A stretch of DNA of 64,000 nucleotides from Coccinella septempunctata (Eukaryota; Arthropoda; Insecta; Coleoptera; Coccinellidae). The notes under the pieces were generated by a model. That model saw nothing but the letters and a program-made list of their open reading frames with translations, was not told the DNA's origin and did no database searches. The stretch spans positions 6,386,001-6,450,000 of the forward strand of contig NC_058195.1 in assembly GCF_907165205.1 (NCBI RefSeq), in the 5' to 3' direction. Shown here piece after piece: positions 22,611 through 33,400 of this stretch; within the stretch, counting starts at the first letter, position 1; every line of letters starts with the position of its first letter. Both the position numbers and the translations under genes were made by a program.

Positions 22611-25470
22611 ATGGGTGAAGAGAAAGGTGTGTAATCGAAAGAACCCTTTCTGAGGCATATTGTGAATTTCTCTTGTTTCAGGACCAGAAAACCGCGAAAG
22701 AGAACGTAGCAGGGATAAGGATCCGAAAGACCGCAGGAGAAGATCTAGATCCAGAGAACACAGGAGAAAATCAAGAAGCAGAAGTAGGGATAGAAGAAGG
22801 AGAAGTAGATCAGGATCTCCTGCGTAAGTATTGGTCTTCGAAATGAAGGACTCGAATACAGTGCTCTTTTTTCAGGAGACACAATAAATATGGATCTCAT
22901 TCACGTAGAAGAAAACCATCACTATATTGGGATGTACCTCCCCCAGGCTTCGAACATATCACACCTCTTCAGTACAAAGCTATGCAGGCAGCAGGTCAGA
23001 TTCCAGCTAATATTGTAGCCGATACACCTCAGGCTGCTGTTCCTGTTGTTGGTTCCACTATAACAAGACAAGCTAGACGTCTTTATGTTGGAAACATTCC
23101 GTTTGGAGTGACTGAAGAAGAGATGATGGAGTTTTTCAATCAGCAAATGCATCTAAGTGGATTGGCTCAGGCAGCTGGTAATCCAGTGCTAGCCTGCCAG
23201 ATAAATCTCGATAAAAATTTTGCATTTTTGGAGTTTAGGTCCATTGATGAAACTACGCAAGCTATGGCTTTCGATGGTATAAATTTCAAAGGTAGCCATT
23301 TTCAGAAAGGAATTCTTCAATTTTCACCATCACAAATGATTTACAGGACAAAGTTTGAAAATTCGTAGACCTCATGATTACCAACCAATGCCAGGTATGT
23401 CAGAAAACTCAATAAGCGTTCCTGCAGGCGTCATCAGCACGGTTGTACCAGATTCTCCACACAAAATCTTTATAGGTGGACTTCCCAACTATCTTAACGA
23501 GGACCAGGTATTTAGCGATTTGATTCTGAGAATGAGTGAATGTGTGTTTCCTATCAGCTGAAAACAGTTTTTTAGCTCTAAAAACTGCAATCTGAGTAGT
23601 TTTCCAAATGAGTTTTCAGCTGATTGATGGAGTGATCGGGGTGCGTTTGTTTCCTTTATCTCTTAGCAAAATGGTCATCAACGCCTGAAGAAAAAACTTA
23701 GTCGGTCCATTTAAAACGTAAAGGTGAAGTTTCCTTCTGTCGTTTTCAGGAAATAGCATCCTTTTCAGCATTACTGGTATTCTTTTTCAGCCACAAAAGT
23801 TAGTAAAAATCTTTTTCAGCAAATACCTCTTTTTCAGCTTCTAGGTATATCGGAGAATAAGTTCAAATCAATCAACTTTTTGAAATTGGAGTTTCAGTTT
23901 TTCCTTTCAGATTTTACGTCTTTTCAGCTCAATGATACTCATTTTAGGTTTGTATGAACGGATTTTCAGGTGGAAATCGTAGCTCTAGAAAAATCGTCTT
24001 CCAGTTCATTAGAGCAAAGTCGAGTTGTTCTCATGTTCATATATTTTTCTTTGCAGCATTACTCTGCTCGTTCTTGGACAGGTTACAGTGGAAGGAATTC
24101 TCAATTCAGACAAGTAGTTCAAATGCTCCCTACCCACATATCTCCTCGCAACTTTTGTTCTGTTGAGATTCCTTTCTGGCGATCTGCTGACCTGGCCAAG
24201 AACGAAATGAAAATAAAGTGAAACTGTTTAAAACTCATACTCATATTTTGTTTTGTCTGCCCTATAGCTAGGGTTAAGGTGTCTCTAAGAGCCCATATTG
24301 ATAACTCCACAAAAATTTCTTGATTGACCTGTGGGAAGACTCAGGCAAGTGGCTCCACCATTAAATTTTTATTTTGTCGATGACTGACCAAACAAGAACT
24401 TTGAAACTCCCGATTTCGGCATTTCTATTTCTCATTACGCGCAGATTTTTCCCTTTGTCGAAGCCCCAAAGTTTTTTTTCAAAATTTTTCGGTAGACCTT
24501 TGAACTGAGTACGTAAGTGATGAAATAATAGCTATCAAAAATGTGCTCGAATTCTGTCGAATTTTAAAATTATTCACAGGAATTCGAAAGTTTCAATCTC
24601 GGATCGATGGATGGGATGAATTCGAGCACATTTTCACTTCGAACTGTGGGGAAGTTGACAGGATTCTGATTACTGTGACTATGTTTAGGTGAAGGAACTG
24701 CTGATGTCTTTCGGACAGCTGAGAGCGTTCAACTTGGTCAAGGATTCTGCGTTTGGACTCAGTAAGGGTTATGCATTCGCAGAATACATCGATATTACAA
24801 TGACGGACCAGGTATAACGATCAAAAATGACTGTTGACGAAGGGCAATTGAATAATTCTCTTCTCTTTGTTTTTATCAGGCAATCGCTGGTCTTAACGGT
24901 ATGCAGCTGGGTGACAAGAGGCTGATTGTTCAACGTGCAAGCGTTGGGGCCAAGAACACCACAGTTTTGCCTGCTGTTCAAATTCAGGTGCCAGGTCTTA
25001 GTCTAGTTGGCGCATCTGGGCCTCCTACCGAAGTTTTGTGTCTTCTTAATATGGTAAGGTGGAATTTTTCATTTTTTTATTCCAATATGTCATCTGTCAA
25101 TTTAAGATTAGATCAAATGTCCAATAATCTTAATTTATAGGTGACGCCTGATGAATTGAAAGACGAAGACGAATATGAAGATATTCTTGAGGATATTAAA
25201 GAAGAATGTAATAAATATGGCGTCGTGAGGAGCATAGAAATTCCTCGTCCTATAGATGGCGTCGAAGTTCCAGGTTGTGGGAAGGTAAAATTCGTTTGGT
25301 CTTTGACCGGATATTTTGTTATCTTCAAATGTTTTTAGGTGTTTGTTGAGTTTAACTCAGTTTTGGACTGTCAGAAGGCGCAGCAGACGTTGACCGGTAG
25401 GAAATTCAGCAACAGGGTGGTGGTTACGTCGTACTTTGATCCGGATAAATACCACAGAAGAGAGTTTTAA
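22611..25470 (+). CDS. U2af50: Splicing factor U2AF large subunit
   Basis: Binds the polypyrimidine tract upstream of 3' splice sites and recruits U2 snRNP, in a heterodimer with the small U2AF subunit. Eight exons: 22611-22626, 22682-22823, 22876-23291, 23347-23507, 24689-24811, 24880-25053, 25141-25284, 25339-25470. They make 435 residues (Drosophila 416, human 475). Residues 5-66 form an Arg/Ser domain. YWDVPPPGFEHITP (from residue 70) is the conserved linker, with the U2AF35-contacting Trp near its start. RRM1 runs from ~121 (RRLYVGNIPFG), RRM2 from ~230 (HKIFIGGLPNYL), and the C-terminal UHM covers roughly 345-435 (DGVEVPGCGKVFVEF). Intron 4 (23508-24688) is by far the longest and carries a striking cluster of 3'-splice-site-like motifs. 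A polyadenylation signal lies at 25675-25680. Confidence 0.97.
23548..24056 (+). promoter_or_regulatory. Cluster of polypyrimidine-AG (decoy 3' splice site) motifs in U2AF intron 4
   Basis: Within about 500 bp there are about twelve pyrimidine-tract plus CAG or TAG motifs on the sense strand. They end near 23557, 23574, 23619, 23749, 23767, 23790, 23819, 23837, 23896, 23910, 23927, 23969 and 24056. Many read CTTTTTCAG. This density is far above the neighbouring introns. U2AF itself binds such tracts, so a regulatory decoy role is a reasonable but untested inference. Confidence 0.6.
24535..24640. repeat. Short inverted repeat in U2AF intron 4
   Basis: AAAATGTGCTCGAATTC near 24538-24554 is the exact reverse complement of GAATTCGAGCACATTTT near 24619-24635, with a spacer of about 65 bp. 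It lies about 50 bp upstream of the exon 5 acceptor and could form a stem in the pre-mRNA. Confidence 0.75.
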
Positions 25471-27402
25471 TAGACAGTGTTGATGTGTTTAATTGTACGA
25501 TAACTATAAATCTCTTGTTTAGGGATATTCTCTTTGAATATAGTTGTTTAAGTCTAACTTAGTTTTCGAAATCTGAAACGAAGGATATGAAGAAAAAATT
25601 ATTAAATTTTTTTCTACAGCATCCAGTTTAAGTTGAGACTATTATCGATGAACGACTCACTAATTTAAGTGTAAAATAAAGTATATATGAAAATTGAAAC
25701 TTGTTTTATTTTGAAACTCAAACAATGCTGATTTAGATGCAGTCAATCTACGATCTTTATTTCTCTAAGGAGGAAAGTAATTAGTCTGGAGTTGCAAAAA
25801 AATCAAGAGAGGTAGACGAGCATGTACAAAATGTCATTATCAGTCAGTACTTACGTTTATGATCTATACTGTGTTTTGAAAGTTCAGGCATTTTTTTGAC
25901 AGGAGGTTGAAATCGTCAAAAGTCATTCCACCAAAAATTTAATTGCCTATTAAAAAATTTCAAGATGGCGTAGCTACTACAAGTTTGTCTATGTCTACTT
26001 ACAACTCCCGTTAATTTGGAAAAAAATTCATAGTTCTTTGGTGTCGTAGAAGGAGGAAACGTAAACATCTATGGCTAAACCGACATTTACAATGGTAGAT
26101 TTGCTGGGTTGATTTTTGGTGAAACGCTTCTTTTAAAGAAAGCCTCACCTCTAAATACACCCTGTATAGTAAAAGAATAAGGATCAAAGAAGATAGCTTT
26201 TTTCCTTCTCAAACCGATCTACTCCAGATGACGTTTTCATTCCCATCAAAAACGCAAATACCGCAAAAATGCCTTAAAAAAGGGTGAAAATGTTGACGTT
26301 TCTCTAAATTAATTTCTTTCCTGATAGACGTCAGGGTCGGCATGATCAGAGGCAGAGAAAATAACGGGGTTTTGCAGATCGATCGTTTAAAAAAAAAACA
26401 GGCATATATCTCAACAAATATAATAGATCCACATTTATATAACATCTAACATTTTTTTAATGTATACATAATTTATCGAGGAACATAAGCTACATAGATT
26501 CTTGAAATATTCTATGTGTACATGAGTGCCATATTAGAAAATTAATAAAATTTAAAGACATGCTTTTGATCTTTGAAGCTTTATAACAATGAGTTCTTAG
26601 TATAAAATATTTTCACAAACAAGGGCTTTGATAACTATAAACAAATCGAAGACAGTACCATTTAAAAAAAATCGATTTATCATGATCCAGCTTACAAAAC
26701 GTAGAACCCCCTGTTTCTTATTAAATTCGACGAAAAAAGTCATTTAAGCATGTTAAAAATATTCTCTCCTATACGCTCCACTAAGATTTTCTCTGGAAGC
26801 TCTGAAATATTTAATTTTTCGAAAAGAACAATTCAGTTATCGCATTTCCTGCTAAGTGAAGCTCAACGACTTAATTAACATCGATTTATTATGTCATGGA
26901 ACCTCCCAACGGTTGTGCTAAGCTTCATTTTTGTGGATAAAACAGCGTGAATTGTCCGTTTCTTCTCGTTAGTATTCACCAGAGATTTATTCGATGAAAA
27001 TGAAGCTCCATGAGAAATTTCAAATAATATACCTGCAGAATGTGCATATTATTGAGATTCAACTCAATTTATGCAACAGCAAAAGTGATACATAGTAACA
27101 CAGGGTGTCACAGTTGAAGAAATTAATCACTTTGTCGAATACTGGCTAAAGCCTTTATGTCTATAGTGTTTCTATATTAGTTGAGAGTTGACATATCCTT
27201 TTTGATTCTCTTTGCAGAACAAATACGAATCTATCCTAGCAGTTTTGCTATAGGTACTTAGTTTTTTAGTTTTCTACGTCGAAAAACTTTTTTTAATTGA
27301 TTTTTACACATCCGCGTTATCTGAAGATCCACCAAAAAAATATATCGATATTTCTCTCATATTTTGGTCCTTTAATGTATACCCTTCCATTCAATTCTTG
27401 TT
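25471..27402. other. U2AF 3' UTR, then intergenic sequence
   Basis: The first 210 bp are the U2AF 3' UTR (AATAAA at 25675-25680). The remainder is AT-rich and includes the 3' UTR of the minus-strand receptor gene that ends at 27403. The open frame at 26209-26445 has no recognisable features. Confidence 0.4.
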
Positions 27403-30400
27403 CTACATCTTCGTGGAGGCTTGGTCTTGACCACTAGCCAGGAGTATTATGGAAGTTTCTTGGTTGTTTTCGATGTTTTTTGGTCTCTTCTTCAAGGAAA
27501 AGTTGGAGGTCTTGGTGCAAGACATTGACTGGTTCCTCTTTGTTGACATGGACATCGAGGTGTTGTGGTGTCCTTGGCAGGTATTGCACCGCTGTCTTTT
27601 GCTTTTTATACACAGTAAATACCTGGAAAAAATCAACGTCAACAGAATAATATAGGGGAGGATGAAGACGAAATTTGAAATTTACGTTTACAAACATGTT
27701 GATTTCAAAATTTAAGGAAAATGCAGTACAATCCAGATGACAATCCTCCTAGCTCTGTATTCCTATCGACTCGTTTTGGGGTTGAAAACATATGAAAAAA
27801 AATTGAACATGTAGTTCGTTTTTTTACGAAAGCGCTGAAGGGCCATACAAAAAAAATAATCCAAATGTATAATTTCGACTTGCTAAGTCAGAATTCTGAG
27901 TTACAAGTCGGAATTCTGAGTTACAAGTCGGAATTCTGAGATACAAGTCGGAATTCTGAGATACAAGTCGGAATTCTGCGATACAAGTCAGAATTCTGAG
28001 ATACAAGTCGAAATTCTGAGTTACGAGTCGGAATTCTGAGATAAAAGTCGGAGTATCTCAGAATTCGGAGTTGCAAGTCGGAATTCTGAGATATACATAT
28101 CAGAATTCTGACTTGCAAGCCGGAATTCTGAGATGCAAGTCGGAATTCTGAGATACAAGTCGGAATTCTGAGATACAAGTCGGAATTCTGAGATACAAGT
28201 CGGAATTCAGTCTTGTAAATCGGAATTTTGAGATGCAAGGCAGGAGGAGGGCTAAAATAGGTCTAATGACTTTTTTTGCATTTGATCCGTGAATGTGTTT
28301 TTGGCTTCTTGGAGGAATTTTGGATTAATGAAATGATATTCAATTTTTCTCTTCGGTTGCACCATAGTTGAGCTGTCCCAAAGCTTCGTGCTCAGTGATT
28401 GTGAAAGCACTTGGAGTATTTTTGTACTCCCGAGAATTATGCTCCTGGGAACTTTTCAAAACCTTTCTCAGTTCTTAGTGATTCGAGCACTTTATCGAAA
28501 TTCCTACATCCAGTTTCATAATCAAGTTCAAAGTCACTTTAAGTTTCGTTTAGTGTCAGTTTCGGTAGGGTTGAAGAAAAGCTTTAAAATTGAATAGAAT
28601 TTAAGTTTGATTATGAAACTGGCCGTTAGTCCTTAGTAAAGTGCTCACGAGAGGCCTTCGAAAATCGTGTCAAAACACGAAGAAGCGATAGACTTATTGT
28701 CACCCTACGAGCATATATGGATACTACAGATATATTATATATTATCATATTATCCTGATCCCCCGTTGGTAACGACGAACCCCTCAGAAGCTCTGTGAGC
28801 TTGTCGGAATAAATAACGTCCGTTAAAACTTTTGAAAGAAAAGAGATAGGGTAGGCGTAGGTTAAGGGTCCAAATGTGCCTATACATGCCTTAAATGAGA
28901 CAAATCATCTCTACAGAGGGCATTTTGCTCACATGATACGCCAACAATCGAATGAAACAAAGCAAATGTCATTCGACCAATTCTAGCCCCACTATACTGT
29001 CTTGCATCTCAGAATTCTGACTAGTATTTCAGAATTCCGACGTGTTACTCAGAATTCCGACTTGCAAGTCGGAATTCCGACTTTTATCTCAGAATTCCGA
29101 CTTGTATCTCAGAATTCCGACTTGTAACTCAGAATTCCTACTTGCAAGTCGGAATTCCGACTTGTATCTCAGAATTCCGACTTGTAACTCAGAATTCTGA
29201 CTTGCAAGTCGGAATTCCGACTTGTATTTCAGAATTCCGACTTGTAACACAGAATTCCTACTTGCAAGTCGGAATTCCGACTTGTATCTCAGAATTCCGA
29301 CTTGTAACTCAGAATTCCGACTTGCAAGTCGGGATTCCGATTTGTATCTCAGAATCCCGAATTGTAACTCAGAATTCTGACTTACAATTCTGAATTCCAA
29401 CTTGTAATTCAGAATTCTGACTTACAATTCGGAATTCCAACTTGTAACTCAGAATTCTGACTTAGCAAGTCGGAATTATACATTTGGATTTTTTTGTGTG
29501 GCCCGCCAGCGCCCTTTCGTAAAATTTTCACTGTTAATGGCACCGATTCTGTTTTACATCTCGAAATGGCGTCTTAATCCATTTAAATAATGAATCCTCG
29601 TCTTCTATTATTAACTCATGAATAAAGATGGAGAAAATTACAATTCAATTTTCGGAGGACTGCTTGGCAATAAAATAGGGATATCGCACTTTGATCTTTA
29701 GGTTCGTTATTTCTGATAATGAATATTTGGAAACTGCTTAAAAAAGAATAAGAACCTCCCTCTTATATAGATTATTCTCTTTCAACCTGTGGTTACCCCT
29801 GTTTTCGATTCTGTACCTAACTAACCTTAAGACACACGTACCTATACGAACATTCTTTTTGTATCTACCTACTAAATTTACCAATACTGGTTATTCAAGC
29901 CAATTTCTGAACTTCAATTCGAGCTGGCAAATGGCTTCAAATCAAAATAAAGAATTGCTGTTCCTCTCTGGGAGGACAGACAACCATCTAAAAAGCAATG
30001 AGCTATATTGGAAAATTCCTTATCTCCCTCTTGCACTCTTTTGCCTAAGCGGAAAGGCGTCAAGGGCAGAAGAACCCATTTGTATGGACACCCCATCATT
30101 CTGATGTATTATGAAAGATGGGTCTGCTATCGAATGAAGACGGCACCAAGCTGTACGTAAATTCGCTATTTTAGTCACTTTTTGCGAAGACGAAGGATTG
30201 TTTCATATGGAAATTCCTATGCTGACTTATTTCGTATTTTTCTCCTTGCGACCTACATAGGATTTGAATAATGGCGAGACAAGATGCTGGAGGAGCTCTT
30301 TAGGGGTGTTTTCTTATGGAAATTGAGATGTCGTTTACGTTTTATGCATCAGATAAAGGATCTTTGTTCTTGTTTCCTTGGTATGGAAACGCAATAACAC

Positions 30401-33400
30401 TCCATTTTTCCCGTAATATGATACCTATATAGAGTTAACCAATAACCATTTCATTGATTCCATCAATATCTCATTCGACACACACATTCATAATTCAGAT
30501 GGTCACCCTGTATCTCTATAGCAAATCAAATTTTCTATTTTTCAACCATTGAGTTAGATGGTATCTAGCAGAAAAATTATGGTAGATTTAAACTTTATAC
30601 ATACTCTAAAAGAGTAAAGTTTATAGTGATTAGGTAAATCTCGACATTTCATCCACATCAGGAAATTTTTCGATAGTCACAATTAGAGTAATTTTTCTCT
30701 CAATAAAACTAACCGTAGATGGAAATGTGATACATATTCTGAAAGAGCAACTCTTCTAGTTAAAAATCTGAAAATTTCATTGAGCGCGATGAAGCCGTTG
30801 GGTCTTGACGATTATTTAAGTGATTCAATTTTTTTGGAAATTTTTCGGTAGTCAACGTCAGAGTGATTTTTCTCTCTATAAAAATAACCGTAGATGGAAA
30901 TGTGATATATATTCTGAAAGAGCAACTCTTTCAGTTAAAAATCTGAAGATATTATCGAGCTAGATGCAGTCGTTCGGTCTTGACGAATTCGTAAGTGAAA
31001 TTTGCAATTTTTGAAAAATGCCATATCTGAGATGAAAATCTGAACGAACGGAGATAGGCTCTCGAAATTGCTTGCAATAGATTCAGCGTGTTCGAAAACC
31101 TATACTTCCATACCAAAATTCCGATTATCTGACACTGTTTAGTAGAAAATAATTTTTTTTGTTTTTCCACTTTTCATTTTCGAGTTGACTTCGAAGAGCT
31201 CTCCGGAGTGCAATTCTCTATCGAATCATCAACTGTTTGGTTTTCTAGAATCTTCAAAACAAATTCTATGCACTCCATACCCTAGGACAGTAATAGAACA
31301 TCCTGGTTTTTAGGCAGAGTAGCAAATAGGTCATTTTAGGGGGGTCTAACCCCTTGCTCATTTTTGACCCAAAAAATCGAGATTTTCGAAATCGAGTTTT
31401 TGTGCTAGGGTGAAAGCCTAGGCAACGCTGATTATATACCCGGAAATCCCAATTGGACCAGACGAATATAACAGGAGATATCGCAGATTGAAATTTGCAA
31501 TTTTTGAAAAAATGCCATTTTTGAGATGAAAATCTAAACGAACGGAGATAGGCTTTCGAAATTGCTTGTAATAGATTCAGCGTGTTCGAAAACCTATATT
31601 TCCATACCAAAATTTCGAATATCTGACACTGTTTAGTAGAAAATAATTTTTTTTGTTTTTCCACTTTTCATTTTCGAGTTGACTTCGAAGAGCTCTCTGG
31701 AGTGCAATTCTCTATTGAATCATCAACTGTTTGGTTTTCTAGAATCTTCAAAACAAATTCCATGCACTCCATACCCCAGAATAGTAATAGAACATCCTGA
31801 TTTTTAGACAGAGTAGCAAATAGGTCATTTTAGGGGTGTCTAACCACTTGCTCATTTTTGACCCAAAAAATCGAGATTTTCGAAATCGAGTTTTTGTGCT
31901 AAGGTGGAAGCCTAGGCAACGCTGATTATATAACTGGAAATCCCAATTGGATCAGACGAATATAACAGGAGATATCGTAGATTAAAAATTGCAATTTTTG
32001 AAAAATACCATTTCCAAGGCGAAAATCTAAACGAACGGAGATAGGCTTTCGAGATTGTTTGCAATAGATTCAGCGTGTTCGAAAACCTATATTTCCATAC
32101 CAAAATTTTGAATATCTGACACTGTTTAGTAGAAAATAATTTTTTTTGTTTTTCCACTTTTCATTTTCGAGTTGAGTTCGAAGAGCTCTCTGGAGTGCAA
32201 TTCTCTATTGAATCATCAACTGCTTGGTTTTCTAGAATCTTCAAAACAAATTCTATGCACTCCATACCCTAGGACAGTAATAGAACATCCCGATTTTTAG
32301 GCAGAGTAGCAAATAGGTCATTTTAGGGGGGTCTAACCCCTTGCTCATTTTTGACCCAAAAAATCGAGATTTTCGAAATCGAGTTTTTGTGCTAGAGTGG
32401 AAGCCTAGACAGCGCTGATTATATAACCATAAATCCCAATTGGATCAGACGAATATAACAGGAGATATCGCAGATTGAAAATTGCAATTTTTGAAAAATG
32501 CCATTTCTGAGATGAAAATCTAAACGAACGGAGAAAGGCTTTCGAAATTGCTTGCAATAGATTCAGCGTGTTCGAAAACCCATACTTCCATACCAAAATT
32601 CTGAATATCTGACACTGTTTAGTAGAAAATAATTTTTTTTGTTTTTCCACTTTTCATTTTCGAGTTGAGTTCGAAGAGCTCTCTGGAGAGCAATTCTCTA
32701 TTGAATCATCAACTGTTTGGTTTTCTAGAATCTTCAAAACAAATTCTATGCACTGCATACCCTAGGACACTAATAGAACATCCTGATTTTTAGATAGAGT
32801 AGCAAATAGGTCATTTTAGGGGGGTCTAACCCCTTGCTCATTTTTGACCCAAAAAATCGAGATTTTCGAAATCGAGTTTTTGTGCTAGAGTGGAAGCCTA
32901 GGCAACGCTGATTATATAACCATGAATGCCAATTGGATCAGACGAATATAACGGGAGATATCGCAGATTGAAATTTGCAATTTTTGAAAAAATGCCATTT
33001 CTGAGATGAAAAACTAAACGAACGGAGATAGGCTTTCGAAATTACTTGCAATAGATTCAGCGTGTTCGAAAACCTATAAATCCATACCAAAATTCTGAAT
33101 ATCTGACACTGTTCAGTAGAAAATAATTTTTTTTGTTTTTCCACTTTTCATTTTCGAGTTGAGTTCGAAGAGCTCTCTGGAGTGCAATTCTCTATTGAAT
33201 CATCAACTGTTTGGTTTTCTAGAATCTTCAAAACAAATTCTATGCACTCCATACCCTAGGACAGTAATAGAACATCCCGATTTTTAGGCAGAGTAGCAAA
33301 TAGGTCATTTCAGGGGGGTCTAACCCTTTGCTCATTTTTGACCCAAAAAATCGAGATTTTCGAAATCGAGTTTTTGTGCTAGAGTGGAAGCCTAGGCAAC

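Larger units (their letters stand above)
27820..29527. mobile_element. Foldback (FB-like) element with tandem-repeat terminal arms
   Basis: The element lies inside the last intron of the CCHamide receptor. The left outer end (ACGAAAGCGCTGAAGGGCC..., from ~27824) is the inverted match of the right outer end (~29470-29527), including CCAAATGTATAAT and GACTTGCTAAGTCAGAATTC. Inside each end lies an array of ~20-bp repeats (core AAGTCGGAATTCTGAGATAC), at about 27888-28245 and, inverted, 28990-29470. An internal segment of about 740 bp separates the arms and contains its own smaller inverted repeat (28485-28525 with 28606-28647). No transposase is seen. Long inverted arms built of direct repeats are the hallmark of foldback elements. 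Confidence 0.85.

Noticed and set aside
27434..27697. 87-codon minus-strand frame (VFTVYKKQKTAVQYLPRTPQ)
   Set aside because: It is the wrong frame of the receptor tail exon. The phase-2 splice from the TM7 exon selects the RYLLCIKSKRQRC frame, which matches the receptor family.
29089..29400. Repetitive open frames on both strands in the foldback arms
   Set aside because: They are translations of the 20-bp direct repeat (60-bp codon cycle) with no start context or unique sequence.
31266..31664. Open frame of 132 codons on the minus strand beginning MEKQKKLFST, repeated in most satellite units
   Set aside because: It recurs with the 494-bp period and its length changes from unit to unit through frameshifts and stops. 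It follows the satellite and is not a conserved protein.
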